64,000 bases of DNA from CAYPAV01 sp964408805 (GCA_964408805.1 CAYPAV010000001.1:248001-312000); one strand, 5' to 3'; shown: positions 1 through 8,489, counted from the stretch's first letter. Notes: generated by a model from the letters alone, not told the origin. Translations and numbers: made by a program.

Positions 1-137
1 ACCGCGCGGCGCGGCTCGAAGGCCTCGCGCCCGGTCATCGCCGCCAAGAGATCCCGGCTCTCTGGCCCCGATACCCGAATCACCGCAAGTCCCGCCGGGC
101 CGCCGCCGCTCGATAGGGCAAAGATCGTCTCACTCAT
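1..137 (-). CDS. mnmE: tRNA modification GTPase MnmE, N-terminal fragment (gene runs off the window)
   Basis: Only the first 45 or so codons are present, starting at the ATG at 135-137 read on the minus strand. The translation begins SETIFALSS and continues with the glycine-rich stretch and the AVIRVSGP motif typical of the MnmE (TrmE) N-terminal tetrahydrofolate-binding domain. With MnmG, MnmE adds the 5-carboxymethylaminomethyl group to wobble uridine of certain tRNAs. The GTPase domain lies outside the window. Its position near rho and hemE is usual for the origin region of alphaproteobacteria. This ORF is interrupted by the window edge and was identified by translating the sequence directly. 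Confidence 0.88.
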   Translation of the reverse strand, partial: MSETIFALSSGGGPAGLAVIRVSGPESRDLLAAMTGREAFEPRRA

Positions 138-234
138 CCTACGTTCCGCCCGCCAAATTCACCCTCCGCCACACACATCGTGCAAACGCCCGTCAAACAA
201 AAATATTTGTTGTCCAGCGCTGATTTCCTGACAA

Positions 235-263
235 GTTATACAAACAGCGAACCAAGCCGTCGA
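235..263 (-). promoter_or_regulatory. possible sigma-70 promoter for mnmE
   Basis: Read on the minus strand there is TCGACG (258-263), a 17-nt spacer, then TATAAC (235-240). This matches the -35/-10 consensus at 4 and 5 of 6 positions and points toward mnmE, giving a leader of roughly 90 nt. It is a pattern match only. Confidence 0.3.
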
Positions 264-279
264 CCGAGGGCCGCCGCCA

Positions 280-2310
280 ATGTCGGAAAACCTTCTTCGT
301 CACGAAACCAGCCCCTATCTCATTCAGCATCGGGAAAACCCCGTGCATTGGATGCCCTGGGGCGAGGCGGCCTTCGAACGCGCAAGGACCGAAAACAAAC
401 CGATCCTCCTGTCGATCGGTTACGCCGCCTGCCATTGGTGTCACGTGATGGCCCATGAAAGCTTCGAGGACGCCACGACGGCGGCCCTGCTCAACGACCT
501 CATGGTCAACATCAAAGTCGACCGGGAGGAACGACCCGACGTCGACACGATCTATCAGTCCGCCCTCGCAATGCTTGGCGAACACGGCGGTTGGCCGCTG
601 ACGATGTTCCTGACGCCGGACCGCGAGCCCTTTTGGGGTGGGACCTATTTCCCGCCGACGGCCCGTTACGGCCGTCCGGGCTTCGCCGATGTCGTCCGCG
701 CCGTGGCCGAGTCTTATCGGGCCGAACCGGACCGCGTTCAACAGAACGTCGCCGCCCTTCGAGACGGTCTGGCACAGCTCTCGCGCCCGCTTGGCGGCGA
801 CGGCATCACGACGGCCTCGACCGACCAGGTCGCGGAACGTCTCGCCGCCGAGGTCGACACTTTTCGCGGCGGCATAAAGGGGGCCCCGAAATTCCCGCAG
901 CCGGGAATTTTCGAGCAGCTCTGGCGGGCCTGGCGCCGGACCGGAAACGAGACCTTCAAGTCAGCCGTCCTCACGACGCTCGACAATATCTGCCAAGGCG
1001 GTATCTACGATCACCTCGGTGGCGGTTTCGCGCGCTATTCGGTCGATGAAATGTGGCTGGCCCCGCATTTTGAAAAGATGCTCTACGACAATGCCGAGCT
1101 GATCGCTCTTCTGACCCTTGTTTGGCAGGAGACCAAATCGCCCCTATACGCGGAACGCGTTGCCCAGACCGTGGAATGGTTGACCCGCGAAATGATCACG
1201 CCCGAGGGCGGTTTCGCGAGCAGCCTCGACGCCGACAGCGAGGGCGAGGAAGGTAAGTTCTACGTCTGGGACGAAGCCGAAATCGAACAGATTCTCGGTC
1301 CCGATTCCAGCACATTCAAACAGGTCTACGGCGTCTCGGCGGACGGCAATTGGGAAGGTCGCAATATCCTCAACCGCCTTCGGTCAGTCGAATTTCTCGA
1401 CGCCGACACCGAGACCGCGCTTCGGACCGATCGCGCCCGGCTTCTTGAGATCCGCGCTCTGCGCATCCGGCCCGGCAAGGACGACAAGGTGCTGGCCGAT
1501 TGGAACGGATTGATGATCGCCGGCCTTGCTTTCGCCGGCCAGACATTCGGGCGCCATGAATGGACCGCGGTCGCGCGGCGCGCTTATACCTTCGTTAAGT
1601 CCGAAATGGCGGCCGAGGAAAACCGCCTTCATCACAGTTGGCGCGACGGCCAGGCGCGCCACCCGGCAACGCTCGACGACTATGCCAACATGTCCCGCGC
1701 GGCACTTGCCCTTCATGAAGCAACCCAGGAAATCGCCTTCCTTGCCGACGCCGAGACCTGGGCCGCCGTCATCGAGGAAGAATTCGGCGACCCCGACGGC
1801 GCCTATTTCTTCACCGCAAAAGACACACCCTTTCTCATCCAACGAACGAAGACCGCCAACGACAGTGCCATTCCTTCCGGAAACGGGACCTTGGTCGGCG
1901 TCCTGGCCCGCCTTCATCACCTCACCGGCAAGGACGAATATCGAGCCCGCGCGGACGAAATCGTTCGGACCTTTTCGGGCGAGATCGCCCGCAACTTCTT
2001 TCCGCTCGCAACTTTGATAAACAACAACGAGCTGCTTGAGGCGCCTCTCCAAATCGTTTTGATCGGTGAAGCGGATGCGGCTGACACCCAGGCCCTGCTC
2101 GGCGTAATCCACCAAACGTCGCTGCCCAATCGCCTTCTGACGGTTCTGCCCGGTCCCGAACCCTTACCGGCCGCGCATCCCGCCGCCGGCAAAACAATGA
2201 TCGACGGCGGCGCCACCGTCTATATTTGCCGGGGCCCGGTCTGCGGACCGCCGGTCGACACCGCGGCCGATCTGGCCGACGCGCTCGAAAACACATGGGA
2301 TAAAAATTGA
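280..2310 (+). CDS. DUF255 / YyaL-family thioredoxin-domain protein (spermatogenesis-associated protein 20 homologue)
   Basis: The 676-residue protein starts with a thioredoxin-like DUF255 domain (about residues 1-165) bearing the family's CHWCHVM motif at 51-57, with Cys51 and Cys54 in CxxC spacing. The rest resembles the alpha/alpha-toroid of glycoside-hydrolase or epimerase-like proteins, with conserved stretches such as APHFEKMLYDNA and ADWNGLMIAGLA. Length is normal for the family. The biochemical role is not established, and a redox-linked function on a sugar-like substrate is only an inference. The gene is followed with overlap or a few-base gap by ogt, so the two are probably co-transcribed. 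The start at 280 gives the standard MSENLLRHETSPYL N-terminus. Confidence 0.9.
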   Translation: MSENLLRHETSPYLIQHRENPVHWMPWGEAAFERARTENKPILLSIGYAACHWCHVMAHESFEDATTAALLNDLMVNIKVDREERPDVDTIYQSALAMLGEHGGWPLTMFLTPDREPFWGGTYFPPTARYGRPGFADVVRAVAESYRAEPDRVQQNVAALRDGLAQLSRPLGGDGITTASTDQVAERLAAEVDTFRGGIKGAPKFPQPGIFEQLWRAWRRTGNETFKSAVLTTLDNICQGGIYDHLGGGFARYSVDEMWLAPHFEKMLYDNAELIALLTLVWQETKSPLYAERVAQTVEWLTREMITPEGGFASSLDADSEGEEGKFYVWDEAEIEQILGPDSSTFKQVYGVSADGNWEGRNILNRLRSVEFLDADTETALRTDRARLLEIRALRIRPGKDDKVLADWNGLMIAGLAFAGQTFGRHEWTAVARRAYTFVKSEMAAEENRLHHSWRDGQARHPATLDDYANMSRAALALHEATQEIAFLADAETWAAVIEEEFGDPDGAYFFTAKDTPFLIQRTKTANDSAIPSGNGTLVGVLARLHHLTGKDEYRARADEIVRTFSGEIARNFFPLATLINNNELLEAPLQIVLIGEADAADTQALLGVIHQTSLPNRLLTVLPGPEPLPAAHPAAGKTMIDGGATVYICRGPVCGPPVDTAADLADALENTWDKN

Positions 2311-2312
2311 CG

Positions 2313-2771
2313 ATGGCGGCAATCGGGATCAACGGACCCTTCGGCCCGATCGTCCTCGAAAGTACGACGGGCGAGACGTTGAGCCGCGTTCGTTTCGGTG
2401 GGTCGATGCCAACAAGGGCGACAACGACTTTCCTCGACGACGCCGCGCGCCAATTCAGCGCTTATTTCGCCGGCACCTTGCACGATTTCGATCTTCCGCT
2501 TGCGCCCGCCGCAACCCCGTTTCAGCGTCGCGTCCGCGCAGCCATGCGGGCTATCCCCTACGGTGAAACCAGAAGCTATGGCGACCTCGCCCGCGATCTC
2601 GGCAGCGCCGCCCGCGCGGTCGGACAGGCGTGCGGACGAAATCCGCTGCCGATTATCGTGCCCTGCCACCGGGTCCTCGCGGCGGGCGGCGCCCTCGGCG
2701 GCTTCTCGGCGGGCGACGGCGTCGCGACGAAAGTACAAATCTTGAACTTCGAGTCCCGTCACGCGCCGTGA
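2313..2771 (+). CDS. ogt: methylated-DNA--protein-cysteine S-methyltransferase
   Basis: This is an O6-alkylguanine-DNA alkyltransferase of about 152 residues, which transfers the alkyl group from damaged guanine to its own cysteine. The active-site motif IVPCHRV is present with the acceptor Cys near residue 118. The helix-turn-helix part (PYGETRSYGDLA, then RAVGQACGRNP) precedes it. No Ada-type regulatory domain is attached. Start choice: the ATG at 2313 lies just after the upstream stop at 2308-2310, and a TTG at 2307 that overlaps that stop would add two residues. Both are compatible with translational coupling to the upstream DUF255 gene. Confidence 0.93.
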   Translation: MAAIGINGPFGPIVLESTTGETLSRVRFGGSMPTRATTTFLDDAARQFSAYFAGTLHDFDLPLAPAATPFQRRVRAAMRAIPYGETRSYGDLARDLGSAARAVGQACGRNPLPIIVPCHRVLAAGGALGGFSAGDGVATKVQILNFESRHAP

Positions 2772-2853
2772 CAAAGGGACACTCGCTCCCCTATTCTCCG
2801 ACCCGCCATATCGCGCCCCTTCGCGGCGCCACGAAAAAACAGGGAGTCCCTCC

Positions 2854-3825
2854 ATGACAAATGCGATTCGCATGCACGAAACCGGCGGTCCCGAGGTGAT
2901 GAAATGGGAATCGGTCACGGTCGCCGATCCCGGCCCCGGCGAGATCCGAATCCAGCAGAGCCATGTCGGGCTGAATTATATCGATACCTATCATCGAAGC
3001 GGCCTCTATCCGCTCGACTTGCCGATTACGCTCGGCATGGAAGCGGCGGGCGTCGTCGAAGCACTCGGCGAGGGCGTCTCCGACATCGCCGTCGGCGACC
3101 GGGTTGCCTATGCCGGCGGCGGTCCGGGCTCCTATACCGAGCTACGTCTGATCGGCGCCGAAAACGTCGTCCCGCTGCCCGACAGCATCAGCGAGGAACA
3201 AGCCGCAGCGATGATGCTGCAAGGCATGACGACGGAATACCTCATCCGGCGCACCTACAAAGTGTCGGCCGGCGAAACGGTCCTATTCCATGCGGCGGCC
3301 GGCGGCGTCGGCCTGATCGCCTGCCAGTGGTTGAAGCAACTCGGCGCCACGGTGATCGGTACGGTCGGCAGTGATGAAAAAGCGGAACTCGCCAAGGCCC
3401 ATGGCTGTGATCATCCGATCGTCTATACCCGGGAGAACTTCACCGAGCGCGTGCGCGAACTCACCGATGGCGAAGGCGTTCCCGTGGTCTACGACTCGGT
3501 CGGCGCCTCGACCTTCGAGGGATCGCTCGATTGCCTTAGCCCGCTCGGCCTTTTCGTGTCCTTCGGCAATGCATCGGGCCCCACTCCGCCGATAAATCCC
3601 GGCCTGTTGGCGGCGAAGGGCTCGCTCTTCTTCACCCGGCCGACCTTGATGAGCTATACGGCGAAACGGGCCGACCTGCTAGCGAGTGCCGCGGCGTTGT
3701 TTGCGGCGGTCGATGCCGGCGTCAAGATCGAGGTCAATCAGCGCTATGCCCTTTCAGACGCGGTCCAGTCGCATATCGACCTCGAGGAGCGCCGAACCAC
3801 GGGATCGACCGTTTTGACGGTATAG
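2854..3825 (+). CDS. NADPH:quinone oxidoreductase, zeta-crystallin type (zinc-free MDR family)
   Basis: The 323-residue protein belongs to the medium-chain dehydrogenase/reductase superfamily, quinone oxidoreductase branch. The N-terminal GroES-like domain shows GMEAAGVVEALGEGV (61-75). The Rossmann nucleotide site is AAAGGVGL at 147-154, followed by GATVIGTVGS. Structural-zinc cysteines of alcohol dehydrogenases are absent, as expected for QOR. It probably performs one-electron reduction of quinones with NADPH in the cytoplasm. The ATG at 2854 is preceded by GGGAG, a clear ribosome-binding site. It stands 82 nt after ogt and appears to be the last gene of this plus-strand group. Confidence 0.9.
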   Translation: MTNAIRMHETGGPEVMKWESVTVADPGPGEIRIQQSHVGLNYIDTYHRSGLYPLDLPITLGMEAAGVVEALGEGVSDIAVGDRVAYAGGGPGSYTELRLIGAENVVPLPDSISEEQAAAMMLQGMTTEYLIRRTYKVSAGETVLFHAAAGGVGLIACQWLKQLGATVIGTVGSDEKAELAKAHGCDHPIVYTRENFTERVRELTDGEGVPVVYDSVGASTFEGSLDCLSPLGLFVSFGNASGPTPPINPGLLAAKGSLFFTRPTLMSYTAKRADLLASAAALFAAVDAGVKIEVNQRYALSDAVQSHIDLEERRTTGSTVLTV

Positions 3826-4003
3826 AAAGACCGTTCATTCCACGACCGAACCGAATCCGGCACCATTCGGGCGGCGCCGACTACATTCGCAGTCACCGTG
3901 CTTGCGGTGTTGCGTTCGATTTCGATTGCCTGGCAAAAAGCGAAAGTCGATTTCTTGCCTAATTGTCAACGAGACCACGGTTCGGAAAACCCGTCCGACA
4001 CCG

Positions 4004-4020
4004 AATTTTACGCTAAAATT
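4004..4020. repeat. AT-only inverted repeat downstream of rho
   Basis: AATTTTA, a 3-nt CGC loop, then TAAAATT forms a perfect 7-bp stem in the gap between the convergent quinone reductase and rho genes. It lies about 50 nt past the rho stop. There is no following T-run, so an intrinsic terminator is not well supported, but such an AT-only hairpin is conspicuous in this GC-rich DNA. Confidence 0.35.
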
Positions 4021-4070
4021 ACGTTTGCTGCCTAATGTGCGGGAAACGTCCTTCGATTGACGTCCGCCGG

Positions 4071-5342
4071 CTATTGGTTCATCGCATCGAAGAAATCGGA
4101 GTTGTTCTTGCTGTCTTTTAGTTTCTCGAGCAGAAATTCCATTGCGTCGCCGGTGCCCATGGGCGTCAGAATGCGGCGCAAAACCCACATTTTTGACAGC
4201 ATGCCCTGATCGACCAGCAGTTCTTCCTTCCGCGTGCCCGATTTTTGGATATCGATCGCGGGGAAGGTTCGCTTGTCGGACAGTTTGCGATCAAGCACGA
4301 TTTCGGAATTGCCGGTCCCCTTGAATTCCTCGAAGATGACCTCGTCCATCCGGCTGCCGGTGTCGATCAGCGCGGTGGCGATGATGGTGAGGGAGCCGCC
4401 TTCCTCGATATTTCGCGCCGCCCCAAAGAATCGCTTCGGCCGCTGCAACGCATTGGCGTCGACGCCGCCGGTCAGCACCTTGCCGGAACTGGGCACGACG
4501 GTGTTGTAGGCGCGCGCCAGGCGGGTAATCGAATCGAGTAGAATCACCACGTCGTTCTTGTGCTCGACCAGTCGTTTTGCTTTTTCGATGACCATCTCGG
4601 CGACCTGGACGTGGCGCGTCGCTGGCTCGTCGAAAGTCGAACTGACGACCTCCCCGTTCACCGAACGCGCCATATCGGTCACTTCCTCTGGGCGTTCGTC
4701 GATCAAAAGGACGATCAGATAGACATTGGGATGATTGGCGGTGATCGAATGGGCGATATTCTGCATGATCACCGTCTTGCCGGTTCGCGGCTGGGCCACG
4801 ATCAGGCCGCGCTGACCCTTGCCGAGCGGCGAGACCAGCTCGATGACCCGGCAGGTCTTGTCCTTGCCCTCGTCGTTCTCGACCTCGAGGCAAAGTCGTT
4901 CCTCGGGGTAGAGCGGCGTCAAATTGTCGAAATTGATCCGGTGGCGGACGCTGTCGGGATCGTCGAAATTGATCTTGTTGATCTTAAGGAGCGCAAAATA
5001 GCGTTCGCCGTCCTTGGGTGCGCGAATCTCGCCCTCCACCGTGTCACCGGTGCGAAGGCTGAAGCGCCGCACCTGGCTCGGGCTGACGTAGATATCGTCC
5101 GGTCCCGGCAGGTAGTTCGCCTCGGGTGACCTCAGGAAGCCGAACCCGTCCTGCAGCACCTCAAGGACGCCATCGCCGACGATCGGCACCTCGTCGTACG
5201 CCAATTGCTTCAGAATGGAGAACATCATGTCCTGCTTGCGCAGGCTGCTCGCGTTCTCGATTTCCAGTTTCTCTGCGAACGCCAACAGGTCCGCCGGTGC
5301 TTTTTTCTTCAGATCTTGTAGGTGGATTTCTTCTACGGTCAT
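4071..5342 (-). CDS. rho: transcription termination factor Rho
   Basis: Rho is the hexameric RNA-dependent ATPase that terminates transcription at C-rich rut sites. In order the protein has an N-terminal helical domain (LKKKAPADLLAFAE), a cold-shock-like RNA-binding domain with DGFGFLR around 65-71, the Walker A loop QPRTGKT at 184-190, and LLIDERPEEVTDM with other conserved RecA-fold elements. I chose the ATG at 5340-5342 over an upstream ATG at 5381 because it gives 423 residues and the usual MTVEEI-like start. Rho is the last gene of the minus-strand block hemE-hemH-hemJ-rho. The 217-nt leader before it is compatible with the autogenous attenuation known for rho, but I did not identify a specific signal. 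Confidence 0.97.
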   Translation of the reverse strand: MTVEEIHLQDLKKKAPADLLAFAEKLEIENASSLRKQDMMFSILKQLAYDEVPIVGDGVLEVLQDGFGFLRSPEANYLPGPDDIYVSPSQVRRFSLRTGDTVEGEIRAPKDGERYFALLKINKINFDDPDSVRHRINFDNLTPLYPEERLCLEVENDEGKDKTCRVIELVSPLGKGQRGLIVAQPRTGKTVIMQNIAHSITANHPNVYLIVLLIDERPEEVTDMARSVNGEVVSSTFDEPATRHVQVAEMVIEKAKRLVEHKNDVVILLDSITRLARAYNTVVPSSGKVLTGGVDANALQRPKRFFGAARNIEEGGSLTIIATALIDTGSRMDEVIFEEFKGTGNSEIVLDRKLSDKRTFPAIDIQKSGTRKEELLVDQGMLSKMWVLRRILTPMGTGDAMEFLLEKLKDSKNNSDFFDAMNQ

Positions 5343-5559
5343 GTCGCCATCGCTTGGAAGGGTTCGGACGGTCCACGCCATCGAATGGGCTTCAAATCAA
5401 ACCGCCACGGTCGGGCGGATTTACCGTCACTTTGAGGAGGGAGGTTGGTAACTGCCCGTTGCGGCCTTACCGTTTGTACACGACCGACGACTCGGTCGCG
5501 GTCACGCCACCAACATATAATGTCCCCGTTCGCGGACACAAGCGATATTTCAGCGGGCC

Positions 5560-5991
5560 TCAGAACGGCTTGACGAAGACCAGGATGACGATGGCGATCA
5601 TGAGCAGGGTCGGCGCTTCGTTCGCGATGCGATAGAACCGCGTCGACCGCGCGTTTCCGTCACGCTCGAAATCCTTCCGCCATTTCGCCATGGCCATGTG
5701 AAGACCCGAAAGCAAGAGCACGAGAAACAGCTTGGCGTGAAACCAGCCCTCGTCGACGGTCTCGAGCAACAGGACGAGCCAAAGACCAAAGGCCCATGAG
5801 GCCAGCATCGCCGGCGTCATGATCGCGCGCAGCAGGCGGCGCTCCATCACCTTGAAGGTTTCCGCCTTGTCGGACCCCGCCGCCGCATCGACATGGTAGA
5901 CGAAAAGCCGCGGCAGGTAGAGCAGCCCCGCCATCCAAGCGATGACCGAAATGACGTGAAGCGCTTTCAACCAAAGTACCAATTCCATCAT
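5560..5991 (-). CDS. hemJ: protoporphyrinogen IX oxidase HemJ
   Basis: The 143-residue membrane protein matches the HemJ (UPF0093) family, the haem-dependent protoporphyrinogen oxidase found in most alphaproteobacteria lacking HemY or HemG. It begins with LKALHVISVIAWMAGLLYLPRLF, which carries the conserved His of the first helix. RRLLRAIMTPAM and KLFLVLLLSGLHM follow, for about four membrane segments in all. It performs the penultimate step of haem synthesis. The gene begins 6 nt after hemH ends, so hemE, hemH and hemJ encode three steps of haem synthesis in one transcription unit. Confidence 0.93.
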   Translation of the reverse strand: MMELVLWLKALHVISVIAWMAGLLYLPRLFVYHVDAAAGSDKAETFKVMERRLLRAIMTPAMLASWAFGLWLVLLLETVDEGWFHAKLFLVLLLSGLHMAMAKWRKDFERDGNARSTRFYRIANEAPTLLMIAIVILVFVKPF

Positions 5992-5997
5992 TCGTTC

Positions 5998-7050
5998 CTA
6001 TTCGGGATGCGGGCATTGTCCGCAATCGCTCGGGCAAATCCGTTGACCGGCGTTATTCATCATCGGGCGGCCGCCGCCGATCGCCGCTTCGACGAGATCG
6101 GCCAGACCATCGATAAATGCCGGATCGGAGGCGACGGTCGGCGCTCGTACATAAGACGGCACGCCGACGGTGTCGGCCAGTGCCCGATATTCGATATCGA
6201 GTTCGACCAAGGTTTCGGAATGCTCCGAGACGAAGGCAATCGGCACCACCGCCAGCGACTTCCCCTCCCCGCCCGCACGCGATATTTCGTCCTCGGTATA
6301 GGGCCCGATCCATTCAAGCGGCCCGACCCGGCTTTGATAACAGACGACCCAATCGAGGTCCGGTTCGCCGAGGGCACTCGCGATGGCGCGGGCGGTCGCC
6401 TCGACCTGTATCTGGTAGGGATCGCCCCCGGCGATGACCTTTCGCGGCAATCCATGCGCCGAAAACAAGACCCGCGCCTTTGCGGTTCCGCCGGCCGCCA
6501 ACAGCGCCGCCGCGGTATTTCGAGCCAAGGTATCGATAAACCCGCCCATTTGAGGATAGCAACAGACCGCCGTGGTCTTTTTCACCAACCCCATGCGATC
6601 CGCGGCCCGGCGCCAAGCCGCGAACGACGATCCCGTCGTCGTCGAGGAAAATTGCGGGTAGAGAGGCAGCAGGATAATCCCGTCGGGATCCCAATCCCGC
6701 ACTTGGCGCGCGGTCTCTCCGCTCATCGGATGCCAATACCGCATGGCAATGAAACATCGAAATGTCACCGGGCCCGATCGGCCGGACAAGGCCGTCGTCA
6801 ATGCCGCGGCCTGAATCTCGGTATTTGCCCGCAATGGCGAGCCACCACCCAACTCGCGATAGATTTTCAATGCGGCCGGGGCGCGCCGGCTCGAAATCAG
6901 CCGCGCCAAACACCAACGTATCGGCTGTGGCGCATTAATGATCGCCCTATCGTTGAAAAGATTGAAGAGGAAGGGTCGAACCGAGCGGAGATCATCCGGT
7001 CCCCCAAGATTGTGGAGGATAACCGCGATATTTTGGTCTTTATTAGGCAT
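5998..7050 (-). CDS. hemH: ferrochelatase
   Basis: Ferrochelatase inserts ferrous iron into protoporphyrin IX, the last step of haem synthesis. The 350-residue protein has N-terminal VILHNLGGPD, the RYWHP substrate-pocket element at 104-108, LLPLYPQFSSTTTGSS, and the catalytic FSAHGLP with His199. The C-terminus carries three cysteines, C339, C343 and C346 (CPSDCGQC). Some ferrochelatases, including that of Caulobacter, bind a [2Fe-2S] cluster through C-terminal cysteines plus one internal cysteine. A cluster here is therefore plausible but inferred. The start lies 9 nt after the hemE stop. Confidence 0.95.
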   Translation of the reverse strand: MPNKDQNIAVILHNLGGPDDLRSVRPFLFNLFNDRAIINAPQPIRWCLARLISSRRAPAALKIYRELGGGSPLRANTEIQAAALTTALSGRSGPVTFRCFIAMRYWHPMSGETARQVRDWDPDGIILLPLYPQFSSTTTGSSFAAWRRAADRMGLVKKTTAVCCYPQMGGFIDTLARNTAAALLAAGGTAKARVLFSAHGLPRKVIAGGDPYQIQVEATARAIASALGEPDLDWVVCYQSRVGPLEWIGPYTEDEISRAGGEGKSLAVVPIAFVSEHSETLVELDIEYRALADTVGVPSYVRAPTVASDPAFIDGLADLVEAAIGGGRPMMNNAGQRICPSDCGQCPHPE

Positions 7051-7059
7051 AAAACCTAC

Positions 7060-8091
7060 TTAAGACGGTACATTTCTTAAATAAGAGACTAAATCGGCCA
7101 CGTTTTTCGAATTCGTTGTCTTATCGACCCCATGGCCAAGGTTGAATATCAGCGGCCGATCACCGGTTTCTGCCAGAATTCGATCCACGGCGGCATACAT
7201 CGGCGCTCCGCCGATCATCAACAATACAGGATCGAGATTTCCCTGAACCGGGATACCCTTTGGCAGCGTCTCATCCGCCCAGATGAGCGAGACCGCCGTA
7301 TCGAGCGAAACCGCATGAACCCCCGTGGCCTCTACGAAGGATGGCGTGAGCGGTCCCGCACCGCGCGGAAAGCCGATAATCGGTATTTCCGGTGCCATTT
7401 CCCGAACACCCCGAATAATTCGACGAATCGGTTCGACCACCCAGGTTTGAAATTGATCGGCCGGCATGACCCCGGCATGACTCTCGAAAATCTGGAGAGC
7501 CTCGGCCCCCGCCGCAGATTGGGCCACCAAGTGTGTAATCGTGGCCTCGACCAGAAGGTCGATCAACCTGGCGAAACACGCCGGTGTCTCGAACATCATT
7601 CGCTTTACGCGATGAAAATCGCGGGTCGTTCCACCCTCGATCATGTAGCACGCGACCGTCCAGGGCGCGCCGGCGAATCCAATCAGCGCAACCTCGTCCG
7701 GAAGGCGATCTTGAATCATGCCTACCGCCTCGTAAACAGGCGATAAGTGCGACAAGACGCCATCGAGCGATAAATTCGCGATGTCGCTTTCATCGTTGAT
7801 CGCCGCCAGGACGGGACCAATTCCTTCCTTGAACGAAACGTCCTGCCCCAACGCATCCGGAATAACGAGAATATCGGAGAACAGTATCGCACCGTCGAAA
7901 CCAAATCGGTCGATCGGCTGCAAGGTGACTTCGACCGCAAACTCGGGCGTATAGCAGAGATCAAGAAAACTACCGGCTTGTTTTCGAAGGGCGAGATATT
8001 CGGGAAGGTAGCGACCCGCCTGTCGCATCAGCCAAATCGGTGGCGGATTACGGCGATTTCCATCCAAAACATTAAGTAGCGGTTTCGGCAT
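7060..8091 (-). CDS. hemE: uroporphyrinogen decarboxylase
   Basis: HemE decarboxylates the four acetate side chains of uroporphyrinogen III to give coproporphyrinogen III. The 343-residue protein shows the signature MRQAGRYLPEY at 22-32, the catalytic Asp in LFSDIL (D73), and the second signature region GFAGAPWTVACYMIEG. It is the first gene of the minus-strand haem block. The upstream gap to the DUF299 gene corresponds to the origin-flanking position of hemE in Caulobacter and Rickettsia. Confidence 0.96.
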   Translation of the reverse strand: MPKPLLNVLDGNRRNPPPIWLMRQAGRYLPEYLALRKQAGSFLDLCYTPEFAVEVTLQPIDRFGFDGAILFSDILVIPDALGQDVSFKEGIGPVLAAINDESDIANLSLDGVLSHLSPVYEAVGMIQDRLPDEVALIGFAGAPWTVACYMIEGGTTRDFHRVKRMMFETPACFARLIDLLVEATITHLVAQSAAGAEALQIFESHAGVMPADQFQTWVVEPIRRIIRGVREMAPEIPIIGFPRGAGPLTPSFVEATGVHAVSLDTAVSLIWADETLPKGIPVQGNLDPVLLMIGGAPMYAAVDRILAETGDRPLIFNLGHGVDKTTNSKNVADLVSYLRNVPS

Positions 8092-8190
8092 AGCTGTTCA
8101 TTTCGCGAAATTGAACCGGAACAAAGTTATTGCTCTCAATACAGTCTAAAGAATCATAAAAAAAGATGGATGTAGTTGTAGTCCGTGGGA

Positions 8191-8422
8191 TTTCGGGGAT
8201 CACCGCCTTTCAAGCACGCTGATCTCTTGTATTTGGAGAGAAATTATTGCTTCTGTATAAGTTCGGGAACATAGGCTCAAATCCCGAAACAAATGGAAAA
8301 AATCATACGTCGATCGATATACCCCTCGGTGGATAAATTCCGGACGATCGCGTTGACGGAGCTAAAAAGGACACACTTATCCCGATGCCGATAAACCCCG
8401 ATTTGGATCAAGTGTTCGGGGA
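8191..8422. repeat. six copies of a TCGGG-core motif in the candidate origin
   Basis: The motif TTCGGG(G)A or its complement occurs at 8192-8199, 8262-8268 and 8415-8422 on the plus strand, and at 8282-8288, about 8380-8385 (TCCCGA) and 8396-8401 (CCCCGA) on the minus strand. A given 5-mer is expected about once on either strand in a stretch of this length, so six copies look enriched. The function is unknown. Confidence 0.45.
8328..8336 (-). promoter_or_regulatory. DnaA-box-like 9-mer
   Basis: On the minus strand this reads TTATCCACC, one mismatch (last base) from the TTATCCACA consensus. It sits inside the hemE / DUF299 gap. Confidence 0.5.
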
Positions 8423-8463
8423 GAAGTTCCGTTCAATCGATCGCGACGGTGTATAACATCTCG

Positions 8464-8472
8464 TTTTCCACA
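8464..8472 (+). promoter_or_regulatory. DnaA-box-like 9-mer
   Basis: TTTTCCACA is one mismatch (third base) from TTATCCACA. It lies just 17 nt before the start codon of the DUF299 gene, so DnaA bound here could also affect that gene's expression. Confidence 0.5.
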
Positions 8473-8489
8473 GCTTTTGGACAGGCGTT

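Larger units (their letters stand above)
8092..8489. other. oriC: candidate chromosomal replication origin (oriC) between hemE and the DUF299 gene
   Basis: This 398-bp gap without genes is visibly more AT-rich than its surroundings. Examples are the A-rich run near 8150-8165 and the stretch at 8281-8320. In Caulobacter and Rickettsia the origin lies between hemE and the gene called RP001, which is the DUF299 gene also present here. The gap contains DnaA-box-like 9-mers at 8328-8336 (minus, 8 of 9 to TTATCCACA) and 8464-8472 (plus, 8 of 9), and a weaker one at 8476-8484 (minus, 7 of 9). A 7-bp inverted repeat (8262-8268 with 8282-8288) and a 6-bp one (8396-8401 with 8416-8421) are also present. 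One GANTC site lies at 8151-8155. I found no CtrA half-site pair (TTAA-N7-TTAA). Origin identity is inferred from synteny plus these motifs. Promoters for both flanking genes must also lie here. Confidence 0.65.

Noticed and set aside
3851..3870. Terminator after the quinone reductase gene (CCGAAT / ATTCGG stem)
   Set aside because: A 6-bp stem with an 8-nt loop is present but no T-run follows, and its pairing is not strong.
8092..8489. CtrA-binding site (TTAA-N7-TTAA) in the putative origin
   Set aside because: No TTAA pair is present in the gap.
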